NCBI GenBank assembly: GCA_020091685.1
Contig: CM034605.1
Location: 7,859,019-7,923,018 of the forward strand
Reading direction: 5' to 3'
DNA length: 64,000 nucleotides
Source of the DNA: Lutjanus erythropterus
Taxonomy: Eukaryota; Chordata; Actinopteri; Lutjaniformes; Lutjanidae
The translations under genes and the position numbers were made by a program. A model generated the notes under the pieces. The model made no database searches and was not told the DNA's origin. It saw only the letters and a list, made by a program, of their open reading frames with translations. Below are positions 24,580 to 34,412 of the stretch, piece by piece; position 1 is the first letter of the stretch; every line of letters starts with the position of its first letter.

Positions 24580-25080
24580 CAGGGGTGGGGTTAGGTACCA
24601 AAATCCGGTGCCAATATGGTTCTAATAGATCATTACCAACCAGACCAAATCATAATCCAGATTACAGTGCCTCATTTTGGTGCCACATACATGAGCTGTC
24701 GATTAAACTATTTTCCCTTTAGTGTGGGCATTACAGACGCATCATCAAGCGTGCCATGTTAACACCGCAGCAACACTCACTCTCCATGGCTCTGGCAGTA
24801 GGTAGCCTTCTGTTAGCTAGTAGTTGACGTAAACATGGTTAAAATGCCAAGCTAAGGGGTGTGTCTGTATTTTACTCAAAAGGATTCCAGCACCAGGTGG
24901 GATATTCAATAAAATAAAAAAATATAGCAATGAAAAAAAGCTGTTCTGTAGTGTTTTTTAAAAAACAGTACTGGTTCAGAAACAGTTTAGACACCGGTAC
25001 CTTTTATTTATTTATTTTTAATCATTTAAGCCCTGATTTTGGCAAAAAAAACAAAAACAAACAATACCCAACTCTATTTA
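24580..25080. mobile_element. hAT-like MITE
   Basis: The left end CAGGGGTGGGGTTAGGTACC and the right end CAATACCCAACTCTATTTA form an imperfect terminal inverted repeat. CCGGTGCC and ACACCGGTACC words recur near the two ends, as in hAT elements with GGTACC-rich termini. No transposase and no clear target duplication. Confidence 0.6.
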
Positions 25081-25123
25081 GGGGAGGGGTTTAGTGAATG
25101 GTCAATTCTGTGGTAATTCTATT

Positions 25124-25148
25124 CATTTATTTATTTATTTATTTTTTT
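25124..25148. repeat. (TTTA)n microsatellite
   Basis: About six TTTA units just beyond the hAT-like MITE. Confidence 0.85.
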
Positions 25149-25254
25149 GATTGAAATTTAGGTCAATGATAACCCAGGCATAGAAAATCACTGCTCTAAT
25201 TCACTCTTTTAATTTCATCTCGGATGTTTGGTTTTATGGACTTGAGACCAGTGA

Positions 25255-25760
25255 AGGAATTATTCAGACCTGTAATAGTAAGAGCCCATGTGCATAATCT
25301 CCCTGATTCGCCCTTTATTGAGCTCACTAGTCTTCTTCCCGTCTGAATGAGATAGTTCACACTCATTACAATCTATGCAGCGCAGCACAGAAGCCCGGCT
25401 TGTGAGCATAAAGCAATATTGAATTTCAGTGTGAGCACTATTCTTCTTTATATGGTGCCTTCTTTTTATTAAGTCCCGCTCTGGTTCCACAAACACTACC
25501 ACATCTTGGACAGTGTAATAATCACCATTGCTCACTCTCTAATGCATCTCATTTCCCTTTTCTCTTTCCGCACTGTGTCATGTAAAATGATTTGTCTATG
25601 TCATCCTTTCTGGGAACAGAATAACACGTCCTGACAGAATTTTTGTCACCATTACCAGCGTCCTTTCCCAAGGTTTGTGTCAGATTAGGGAGAAGTAATT
25701 GGTGACACAGTGTCATTGAAAATGCACATTTTGGGCCTCGAGACTTGCAGATGACAAAGT
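25255..25760. promoter_or_regulatory. Candidate conserved non-coding element
   Basis: About 500 bases of balanced composition without repeats, containing TGCATAATCTCCCTGATTCG, TTTATTGAGCTCACTAGTCT and GAGATAGTTCACACTCATTA. Frames on the minus strand (91 and 112 codons) cross it but carry no recognisable motif. The texture resembles deeply conserved developmental enhancers. Confidence 0.35.
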
Positions 25761-26164
25761 GGCCTTTTGAGAGTTTGGAGCAGCAGCAAATGCACAAATG
25801 GCCGTATGTGTGCAGTATGTCTTTGTGTGTATGCTGCTTCACGATATCATCACTTAGATGCCCTGAGATGCTGTTGTATGTAAGCATTAGCTACTACACA
25901 CTAACAGAATATGTTACAAATATGCACATGACCCTGGTGCAGCAAACTTTTGAATACAAGCAGTTTTCATTTGTGCGGTGCCATTTGATTTCTTGGGTAA
26001 ATGTAGATTATAATTTTGTGACCTATTGTACTCAATTTGTATTTTGCCAAATTTCAATTCACTGTTCATACCAAGAAGCACTGAGACGTACAATGATAGG
26101 AAATAGGGAGGATATATGGGACCTCATTTTGGTTTACTTTAAGTATTTTTAGGTATTGTTTTTA
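25761..26164. other. Unique AT-rich sequence
   Basis: A plus-strand frame of 135 codons (25745-26152) spans this stretch. It is rich in Cys, Ser and Phe with no domain I recognise, and probably reflects chance in AT-rich DNA. Confidence 0.35.
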
Positions 26165-26662
26165 TGCCTTAATTAGAGAATCAACAACATGGAGATGACA
26201 GGAAGTGATGGGGCAGAGAGGTGTGGAATGAAATACAAGACAGGACTCCAGCTGGACTTGAACCAGAAATCCTTTTGCTCCTTTTAAAATACAGCACACA
26301 CATGCTAATTTTGATGTAAAAGCTGTTTGCAGTTGATGGACTGTGCCTTAAACCACCATTGTACCCTTTGATTGTTGTATTAATGTCCTTCAGAACACTT
26401 TGAGCGGATAGAATTGTAAATCTTTGACAAAAATAAGTAACAAAATAGTGTGTGGCATTCACAAAATAGTTTGGATCTTCTACAATGACATAAGTAGAAA
26501 CAGGAGACTAAAAGCACAAAGAAAGCTTTCAGATTGAAATGGCTTTCAGTGGAAAATGCTTTTGTAATTCTGACAGAAAGTAATTTGCAGTTTTGAAGGG
26601 AAACATTTGGGTTCTTTAGTTTTCTTTAGTATTTTTTGGGTTGTTTTTTACACCTTTACTGG
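26165..26662 (-). repeat. SINE-like tandem unit, copy 1
   Basis: GGACTTGAACC at 26254-26264 is, on the minus strand, GGTTCAAGTCC, a perfect RNA polymerase III B-box. Upstream on the minus strand, GGTGGTTTAAGGCAC (near 26355-26341) resembles an A-box. This suggests a tRNA-derived SINE. The unit continues with GTGTGTGGCATTCACAAAAT (26440s) and GCAGTTTTGAAGGGAAACAT (26588s), both shared with 31.7-32.1 kb. The unit is interrupted at its 3' edge by the hAT element at 26663. Confidence 0.75.
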
Positions 26663-27069
26663 TAGGGGTGTCACAATTCTCCCAATCCACAATTTGATTT
26701 GATTTTTCGATTTGAAGGTCTTGATTCAGTTTTCCAACTGAACCTTTTTTTGTTTACTGATGGCAGTGCCATTTCTGGACTATCAGGTCTTGATTTATAA
26801 GATCAAGAGATCTGGTTTCACATCACTGGTTTTATGCCCTGACAACAATTTACATTTTTAAATTATTCTTTAAAAAGGTAGTCTGTGTGGTATAACAGCC
26901 GGTAAACTACGCTGTGTCATCTTTCAAGTGTTACTGTTTTCTTCAGACACACATTGGACAGGGGTGGACAGAAAGAAAAACTGGAAACGACCTTTCTGAT
27001 TTAGGTTATTGAAAGTGAAAGCTCATTTTGATCTATTTTAAATTTAATATTGAAACGGTGACACCCCTA
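26663..27069. mobile_element. hAT MITE inserted into the SINE-like array
   Basis: Ends TAGGGGTGTCACAATTCTCC and ...GGTGACACCCCTA are terminal inverted repeats. The flanks TTTACTGG (26655-26662) and TTTATTAG (27070-27077) agree at 6 of 8 bases. The family 'AGGGGTGTCACGATTCTCC' is common in vertebrates. 407 bp, no transposase. Removing it rejoins the two SINE-like units. Confidence 0.85.
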
Positions 27070-27265
27070 TTTATTAGAGAATCAACAAGACAGAGATGAC
27101 AGGAAATAAGCGGTCAGAGCGATGGACTCGAACCAGAGACTTTATGGTTCATTGACAATGAACCACCTTAAATTTGAGGCCTTGGCTTTGAACTGATAGA
27201 ATTGTACATTTTGGACACCAATAAGTAACAGAAGAGTGTATGGCATTCACAAAACAGTTCTGAAC
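27070..27265 (-). repeat. SINE-like tandem unit, copy 2 (shortened)
   Basis: GGACTCGAACC at 27124-27134 is GGTTCGAGTCC on the minus strand, a perfect B-box. It shares GAGAATCAACAAGACAGAGA, GATAGAATTGTACATTTTGG and GTATGGCATTCACAAAACAG with copy 1 but has lost about 110 bases. With the hAT element removed, it follows copy 1 head to tail. Confidence 0.8.
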
Positions 27266-28111
27266 TTCTATTTATGATCATTTGAAAGTCAAGTCCATTT
27301 CAAAGTCTGATAATGTTAAAATGCCAAGGAAATGAACTCAAATCTTATGTAGCTCACCAGTCCATCCACTGTCTGTTTTTGTTTCAGAACCCAGAATGCC
27401 AAATGTCTATTTTTAAACTGTTGTCGATGTGAATTACCTTTGCTGTCTCAAGCTGCAGCTTAGAGGACAACAGAGTATGAACAGACAGTCATACTTCAGC
27501 CTGTTCATCGCTGAGCTGGAGAGAGCTTTATTTCTGTTGAACCATAAAGTTGAGAAATACAAAACTCAGGTATTGCAAGTACAACTACATATCAGTGGTG
27601 GAATAATGAAGCCTTGCTTATTTGCATTTATTGCTTAATTTCCTGTCATCTTTTACACACAGAAGATTAACTGGTGTGACCTCAGCAGTAAAATGGCTGT
27701 CGAATGAGAAACTTTTTCCTGAATGTGCTGACCGTTTATCATATTTTTGATGATGCCACTAGGGAGGGGCCAGCACCACCCCTGATTTACACCTTTGATG
27801 TCTCCTGGCCGTAAACATTCACCCTCCACCACAGTGTTTTAAAGAACTAATGATTTAGATGAATCAGAGACAAACTGCTGAAGGTCTCCTTTCTGCTGGG
27901 CCACTGCCACAAAGCAGCCTGCTGAGTCAGGACTCTGAATAGGCAAACACATCATTTACAAAGCTCATCACAAACTGCACGAGACGCAGGCCTTGAGATG
28001 GATGTCCGGCTCTGATCGAGCAGTCGGTAGTGAGATGGACATTATGCTGCAATGTTTTTTATAGCACTTCTAGTGTTAAGTTAAACTATTCATGGGGATT
28101 CTCTACATCTA
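27266..28111. other. Unique non-coding sequence
   Basis: No gene is recognised. 27840-28030 is GC-balanced and could be regulatory. GATGCCACTAGGGAGGGGCC near 27751 looks like a fragment of a fish repeat, but I cannot name it. Confidence 0.35.
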
Positions 28112-29085
28112 GGAGTGGAAGTAACAAATTACAACAACTCACATTACTGTAATTTAGTCATTTTGGGGGGTACTTGTATGATGTATTGAATGAGTTTTTT
28201 TTTTCCAACTGTAATTTTACTCTTACATAAGTATGCATTACACTTTGTAATCAACTTCACTACTTTTGCAATCATAATTATCTCTGCCAGATGTGATAGT
28301 TTGGTGTGTGTGTGTGTGTGTGTGTGTGTGCATGCATGCATGAGGGGCCAATGGATGGGATGAAGCTTGTCCGCAGCTAATCTCACATACTGCTGGACCC
28401 ATTAGCCTATTGTGCACATCCATGATCTCTGGGCCTCTGCGTGTCACATTTAAAAAAAAAAATTTGGGGATCCTATTACTGTGAATGCCATATCTCAAAA
28501 ACACTCAGAGCAGTTGTCTTCACACAAATGACCAGTTGCACTCAAGGATGAACTGATTAAAATTTTAATCGAAGGTCACTGTAACTTCCTTCACGTCCAT
28601 CCTACCCTTGTGGATGCTATATCCCAGGAATGCATGTCAGGAAATTATTCGGGTTTGATACGAACATCTGCTTGGACTCAAGGATGAACTGATGAACTGA
28701 GTTTGGTCATCAAAGGTCAAAAGTTACTGTGACCTCACAAATCACATTTACATAACTCAAGAATTCATATGTTAAATGCAACAAAATCCTCTAACTACCT
28801 AACTAACTTATATCTAACTAGTTACGTATAATGAAATTAAGTTTCTAATCAAAATGTCCATCCAAATTTTCTATTCAGGTTGCCTGTGGGCATCTGCACT
28901 CCACTGAGTGCACTCTTATGGTTCACCACTGAGTAACCCTACAGTCTGAATTAGGCTAATATCCAAATCTTTCATTTTCTGTGGGTTCAGTAGTTTTACT
29001 TGTAGTTGAGTAATATTTACGTAACATAACAGTACTTCTACTGGAGTATAGATTTTCAACAATCATTCTACCAATTCCTAAATGT
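28112..29085. mobile_element. hAT MITE, split by a nested repeat
   Basis: The left part (28112-28272) begins TAGGAGTGGAAGTAACAAAT and contains GGGGTACTTGTATGATG and ACTCTTACATAAGT. The right part (about 28985-29085) contains CAGTAGTTTTACTTGTAGTT and TATAGATTTTCAACAATCAT, matching the 3' end of the same 'GGAGTGGAAAGTAAC' family. The intervening 28303-28975 is a different repeat inserted later. No target duplication is clear. Confidence 0.7.
28303..28975 (+). repeat. (TG)n-headed dispersed repeat, copy B (nested)
   Basis: A TG tract of about 28 bases, GCATGCATGCATG, then AAGCTTGTCCGCAGCTAATC, ACTGCTGGACCCATTAGCC and two segments with ACTCAAGGATGAACTGAT. The same order is seen in copies A and C. 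Near 28730 AAGTTACTGTGACCT is a decayed version of the response-element palindrome that is intact in copy C. Confidence 0.75.
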
Positions 29086-29459
29086 GGTAAAATAAAAGTC
29101 TTCTATCAGAGCCCACAAAGGGGGGGGGGGGGGCTTTAAGGAGGAATAATTAAACTGGACCTGCTTATCATTGTCACGTCAAAGACAATAGTCAAACAGT
29201 GGTAAGTGGGAACATCAAATATTTCTGTGTTTACGATACAAGACCAAACACGACTGTTCTGTCACAAGTGGGAAAAACAGTGCCAAATTGACACAATTTG
29301 AAAATATTGAAGCAAACTCTGCAATTGTAACAATCACTCCAAGTGAACTGTTATGGAGAGACAAAACACTGAAAGGGGTAGGCAGCGTGAAAGAAATGTG
29401 AAGCCACTTTTATAAAACCACTCAGACATTATTTCCCACCACAAAGTTTGCTCGTAACA

Positions 29460-29496
<37 letters not shown>

Positions 29497-29699
29497 GTGT
29501 GTGTTTTACCTCTTTGTTATGCTTTTGCAGTTGGAGGGCTTATGCTCACACATTTGTCTTAGTTGGGTGTGTTATTACCTTCGGGAAAATCCATCATGCT
29601 GTTTAATTCAGCCAAGTAATCACCTGCTCAGAGTCATTTCTTGTGCTTTCCTAAACTGCAAACAGAACGACTTGGCATATTCAGCACATTGTTTTTCTT
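29086..29699. repeat. G14 tract and (TG)n in unique DNA
   Basis: Fourteen consecutive G at 29120-29133 and a TG-rich microsatellite at 29462-29504. The TG tract here is not followed by the (TG)n-headed repeat. A 78-codon frame starting inside the TG tract is an artefact. Confidence 0.85.
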
Positions 29700-30060
29700 A
29701 AGGTTTAACCAGGCATCATTCATCAAATGCTTTGACGACCCAGTCAATGCACGGCCGGCTGCGGATATGAATGAGGGAACGACATGAAAAATACATGCGG
29801 GTTATACGCTGGTCTTTGTGGTTCACCCTTCTCATAGCCTGAGGATGCTGTGAATATGGCAGGCCCCTCCAGACAGCGTCAGTCCAACCCAGCAGGCTCC
29901 TCTATCTTTTAAAACTGCTGTAAATGATTCAAACACTCTGTAGCTGCTTTATTCCCTGGTGTGGTACAACTAGCTCAGACGTGGATCGATGCACCGCACT
30001 GTAATGTGGACATATTAGCAGGTTGTTAGGTTTCTGTGCGAGAGATCCCTGTGAATACTG
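29700..30060. promoter_or_regulatory. Candidate conserved non-coding element
   Basis: GC-balanced and repeat-free, with CATCATTCATCAAATGCTTT, GGATATGAATGAGGG and GTAAATGATTCAAACAC words. No reading frame. The evidence is textural only. Confidence 0.3.
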
Positions 30061-31679
30061 TGGGTGATATCACCTTGAGCAACAACAGCAGTGTTTTAGC
30101 AATGGTGGTTACATAACACACAAACACATACACCAGTTCCACAAACCGCAAAAAAAAAACAGTAACAGCAAATGAGATCAGAGAAAGCAGATAAACAAGG
30201 AGAGCTATTATCCCAGCTCCAAGCAGAGCCAGATCTGCCAGGAATACAGATACTGTATTAAATTAACTCTGGATCTGATTTGTCTGATAGACTTAGATAT
30301 TTCCTCTTGGATACATTTAATGTCACAGTGGTTTAACAGTTTTGACATTGTGCAGGCAACACATACTGCTAACACTGATACAGTATGTCAAAGTACTGTA
30401 TGTAAGTGGGTTTGCTTGGTTTAGGATGTTAGATATTTCAGCAAAACAATACGCAGGTTAGAAATGGCATTGCAGACAGGTCATAGTGAAAATGTACGAT
30501 AAGGTAAGATGCAGTCATAAATGTTAGGGGCTGTCTTGGTGAACTACACTGGAGAAAGTAAATTCAGGTAAAACCGAACTGTACATAAGGGGGCACTCAG
30601 CTGATTACCAGTGACTGCGCGAACTATTCAACCTGTAAAAACTGGTAAAAATGTTTTCTTTTGGCTAAGGAGTTTAAAAAATATATGAAATTATAGAAGT
30701 GATATTACTTGGCTTGTGTTTGGTGTAGTGCTGCATTGTATACTGACATTTAGGTACTTTTTCAATACTGTTTTTGTTACAAACAGTTCAGTTTTAGAAA
30801 TTCCCATTGTTCTGTACTTGTTGTGGGCCTATATTGGTGTGTTCACACTGTTGGTGTAATGATATATGGAAATTTATGCAAAACTGATGACCAGTGCAAA
30901 GTGAAAATATCATTCTTCTGCATTTCTGTGCCACAAATGTCTGGAAGAGTTTAGTCATAAAATTGTTAAATCATAATTATTTGCTTTTTGTGAGCTGACA
31001 TAAATGTAACTGAATGTGTTAAACGGACATATGATATTGTCTGATATCAATCACAGACCCCCAAAACGTGATCCTATTGTGACATACATGATGATGATGA
31101 AACTTGTGATTTACACCCCTAATTAACACAGAAAGTGAAGCGAATTTTTGCCTCGCACAGGCCCCGAGTGTGTGTGTTTCTGTACAGTTCAGCTTTTCAC
31201 TGAACTGTGCTTTTGTCCTCAGTGGGAAAGGGTACAATCTGCATTCATTCCTGGGTCAAATGACTCTGCGGTAGTCATTTGTATTTATCAGCTCCAGCTC
31301 CAATCAGCAGTGATGGAAACATGACACCCAGGTGGACGCACTAATTTCGTCCCTTTTTCAGCAGAGGCAATGAAGGCCTGTCGTCTCTGTCAGTAACTTC
31401 TGCAACTCTTTGTCATCTCAGCCAGAAATTTCAGCTGTCTTCATTCAAGCAGAATTCATACATCATCCCAAATGACTCTGAGTTTGAAAGAGAAACTGAA
31501 GTAAAAGATATAAAACAGTGACGTTTGTAACCTATTGTCACCGACCTTCATGCTGCTCTGCTGTTTACTAACTCTGTTCTCCTGCGTGTTTGTGACACTG
31601 AATATGACACATCAGGAAAAGTAAAAAACAGAAAAGTAAACTCTTCTGCTGGCAGTTTGAAAGGATTCAATCACCTTTT
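30061..31679. other. Unique non-coding sequence
   Basis: No gene or recognised transposon. The stretch 31070-31400 is GC-balanced with a CCTAATTAACAC homeodomain-type core and may be regulatory. Confidence 0.35.
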
Positions 31680-32095
31680 GAAATGTTTGTTGACATTTTG
31701 GACACCAGTAGGTAACAGAAGAGTGTGTGGCATTCACAAAATAGTTCAGATCTAAAGCAGAAAGGCAGCTTTCAGCCTGAAGTGACTTTAAGTAGCAAAG
31801 GGTTTTGTAATTCAAACATAAAGCAATATGTAGTTTTGAAGCGAAATATGGGACCACGTTTTAGTTTCTGCAAGTATTTTTTAGAGGATGGGTTTATGTC
31901 TTTATTAAAGAGTCAACAGCACAGAGCTGAAAGGAAATGAGAGGGCAGAAAGATGTGGAATGAAATCTTTGTGGTTCATGGACAGTGCTTTAACCCATCT
32001 TTGTAGCCATGACTTCTTGTATTTGTCGTGACCTTCAGAAACCTTTTAATTGATAGAAATGTATGTTTAGGATGCCAATAAGTTACAGAAGAAGT
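31680..32095 (-). repeat. SINE-like tandem units, second locus
   Basis: TTTTGGACACCAGTAGGTAA, GTGTGTGGCATTCACAAAAT, TAGTTTTGAAGCGAAATATG, GTTTATGTCTTTATTAAAGA, GGGCAGAAAGATGTGGAATG and finally ATGCCAATAAGTTACAGAAG follow the order seen at 26.4-27.25 kb, i.e. the end of one unit joined to the start of the next. The interval between the two 'CCA.TAgGTtACAG' landmarks is about 370 bases, against 373 at the first locus after removing its hAT insertion. The B-box itself is deleted. Confidence 0.75.
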
Positions 32096-32381
32096 AGCAC
32101 AACACCCACTCAAGAAACAACAAGACTTTCTATTATCTCCCTCGAGTCTCTCCTCGTTTCCCCCTGTCCCCTCTTGTATGTTTATGTATTAAAATACATC
32201 GGATCAAAGCAGAATCTGATGTGACTCACGGCGTTTATTCCCCTACAAGCACCGGCTCTGCCCCCGGTTCTCTCCTGTAAAGCTCCCCCAGAGCTGTAGA
32301 GGAGAGCTCCTTTCACAACATGCCATACTCACACATTTTTTACTCAAGTTGACTATTTTCACTTGACACTTTCAACTTGCA

Positions 32382-32415
32382 CTTAATACGGTGTTGCTAG
32401 CGACACCGTATTAAG
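32382..32415. repeat. Perfect 13-bp hairpin
   Basis: CTTAATACGGTGT (32382-32394) and ACACCGTATTAAG (32403-32415) are exact reverse complements around TGCTAGCG, which itself contains the palindrome GCTAGC. It lies in unique-looking DNA. Confidence 0.9.
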
Positions 32416-32879
32416 CTATATTGATTTCAGGATCTCATTTTGGTAGAGTTCAACATGGTCAATAACTTAATAGCATAGGGCTACTAGCACTAGCTATGTG
32501 TCACTTCTAAACTACAGTGGGTTTACAGTGTCAGACAAAACAGCCAGTAAAAAAGGCCCACTGACACCCACTGTACGTTTAGAGAACGCAAAAGTACCCA
32601 GAGTCAATATAATGCCCGCTGCTTAAGAAGAATATGTGACTGGGTTGTCAGAGTAACATTTAAGTGGAAATAGCGTGTAAGTAGAATCATGGTTAGTTGT
32701 TTCTGTATTATTCATAGAATAATTCATGGGCATTGTGCAGGACAAGTCAATATGATATCACCATAGATGATAGATGTTAGATATAGATTTCATTCTAAAT
32801 GTATTTTGTACACTCTGTGGCTCACATGGTTTTGCAAAGGCATGCTGTATGTCTGATCTATTAAGCATTCAGTATCTAA
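32416..32879. other. Unique non-coding sequence
   Basis: AT-rich, no gene. It may be the eroded interior of the hAT-like element whose right end follows. Confidence 0.3.
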
Positions 32880-32975
32880 CTACTATTATTTCAGTTCAAG
32901 TATTGTTTTGCCATCAAGTATTGCGATATTAACTGGTGAATTGGTGTCAACGTTTCAGTATCATGACAACACTAG
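32880..32975 (-). mobile_element. hAT-like element end
   Basis: AAGTATTGCGATATTAACTG and TTTCAGTATCATGACAACAC-TAG match, in reverse, the 'TAGTGTTGTCATGATACTGAAA' ends of vertebrate hAT MITEs. The opposite end was not found, so this is a terminal fragment. Confidence 0.5.
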
Positions 32976-33516
32976 TTTGGAGACCACATTTTTTTGACAG
33001 CATTGCAAACTGAAAGATATGCATTTATCAGACAGAGTTGATCTAATGAAAGTCTTTTTTTGAGTTTTACTTTTAGTTATAGGCTTCAAGCAAACTTAAA
33101 AAGATCACCAGTCTACTAAACTTTGAGCAAACATGAAGAAGTTGTATTAAAGTTATATCCCTTAAGATTTCACTCCTTTAGCAGCTAATTTGTTAGAAAT
33201 ACAAGAGATGTATCCGTTTACAGTGCAACCAAATGAGTGCACCTTGTATTAAATGAATAAGAAAAGCCTTTTTCCATCATGCCATGAACAATCATCATCT
33301 GATCTGATGCTATGATATATATTTTGCAGACCAGTGGTGAACTCTACCACTTAACAATGAAAACTATTACAGTGTATAACGAGGTAATTACACAATTTAA
33401 ATTAACAAAAGGCCAACTATAAATAGCATCTTAAATACAACAAGATATTTTGATTGTTTTTTTTCTGTGTGTGTTTTATATTTGTTGACCAACTAGGCCA
33501 ATGTAATTTCACATGA

Positions 33517-33546
33517 TTTTCTTTTCTTTTCTTTTTTTTTTTTTTT
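33517..33546. repeat. (CTTTT)n plus poly-T
   Basis: Three CTTTT-type units running into about 15 T. Low complexity. Confidence 0.9.
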
Positions 33547-33884
33547 GTCAACCAGGGCAGGTGATGAAAGAAGAATATATAAATCTGAATACTGAATTTC
33601 ACTCCATATCAGTCACAGAGAAAAGTTAAGAAATGTTGATGACTTAAAGAAAGATAACTAAGATGTGATTTGTGTAAAACCAGGAATTTGTCTTCAATGT
33701 TTTGGTGCTCAGTGTACATACTGTATTTCTGTGATGGTGACATGTTTAAAATAAGAAAACAAGACATACTGTTTTGTTTTGTTTTTTAATGTAGCTCTGT
33801 CCCTCCATGCATAACACACTCAACAGTGAGTGGACCTCACGGGTTGTGGTACGTGTATCTGTAAACATTGACAAACTGTTAAGA

Positions 33885-34260
33885 CTACATCAGTCCAGCA
33901 CAACAAGACAAACGTGTCTCCTTTGCACGTCGTTTAGCCAAAGTCATTGGAGAGCAATGATAAGGCCGGCTGGTGAATGACGAGAATGAATAGTTAGCAG
34001 TGGCTGCAACCTCATTACAAGGACAAACCGCGTACAGCAGGAGGCTGATATCTCTGGCACAGCCCCACTCCGCTGTTTCCAATTTGAATAAAGAAGGGAA
34101 TAATGCTTAATGCCTTTCCCTGCGTGGATATTGGCTTGTATGGGACAGCGACCCGTGAAATGAATATTTTTGTGAGATGAGATTTGTTATACACAAAGAG
34201 GAAGGCCTCCTTTTCCAGCCGACCGAGAAACACCCGACACAGGAGAGTAGAGGTATTGTA
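33885..34260. promoter_or_regulatory. Candidate conserved non-coding element
   Basis: GC-balanced block with GAGAGCAATGATAAGGCCGG (a GATA core), CCTCATTACAAGGACAAACC and CAATTTGAATAAAGAAGGGA. No coherent frame; two short minus-strand frames cross it. It is followed directly by a long polypurine tract. Regulatory role is inferred. Confidence 0.35.
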
Positions 34261-34300
34261 CGTTCAGAACGTGAGGAGCTCACAGAGAATGATAATACCT

Positions 34301-34412
34301 GAGAGAAAGGAAGGGAAAGAAGAGAAGAAAGATCAAGAAGAAGGGCAGGATAAAGAATAAGATGAAGAAAGGGAAGGAGAAGTAAAAGGTGGTGAATTGG
34401 TAGGATGAAAGG
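34301..34412. repeat. Polypurine tract
   Basis: About 110 bases that are almost all A and G (runs such as GAGAGAAAGGAAGGGAAAGA) with only a few pyrimidine interruptions. Such tracts can form triplexes and nucleosome-depleted DNA. Confidence 0.85.

Noticed and set aside
25745-26152. 135-codon plus-strand frame
   Set aside because: Overlaps an opposite-strand frame and carries no recognisable motif; Cys-rich content comes from TGT/TGC words in the DNA.
26254-26264. tRNA gene suggested by a perfect B-box
   Set aside because: The flanks do not form a tRNA cloverleaf; the dispersed, tandem context fits a tRNA-derived SINE.
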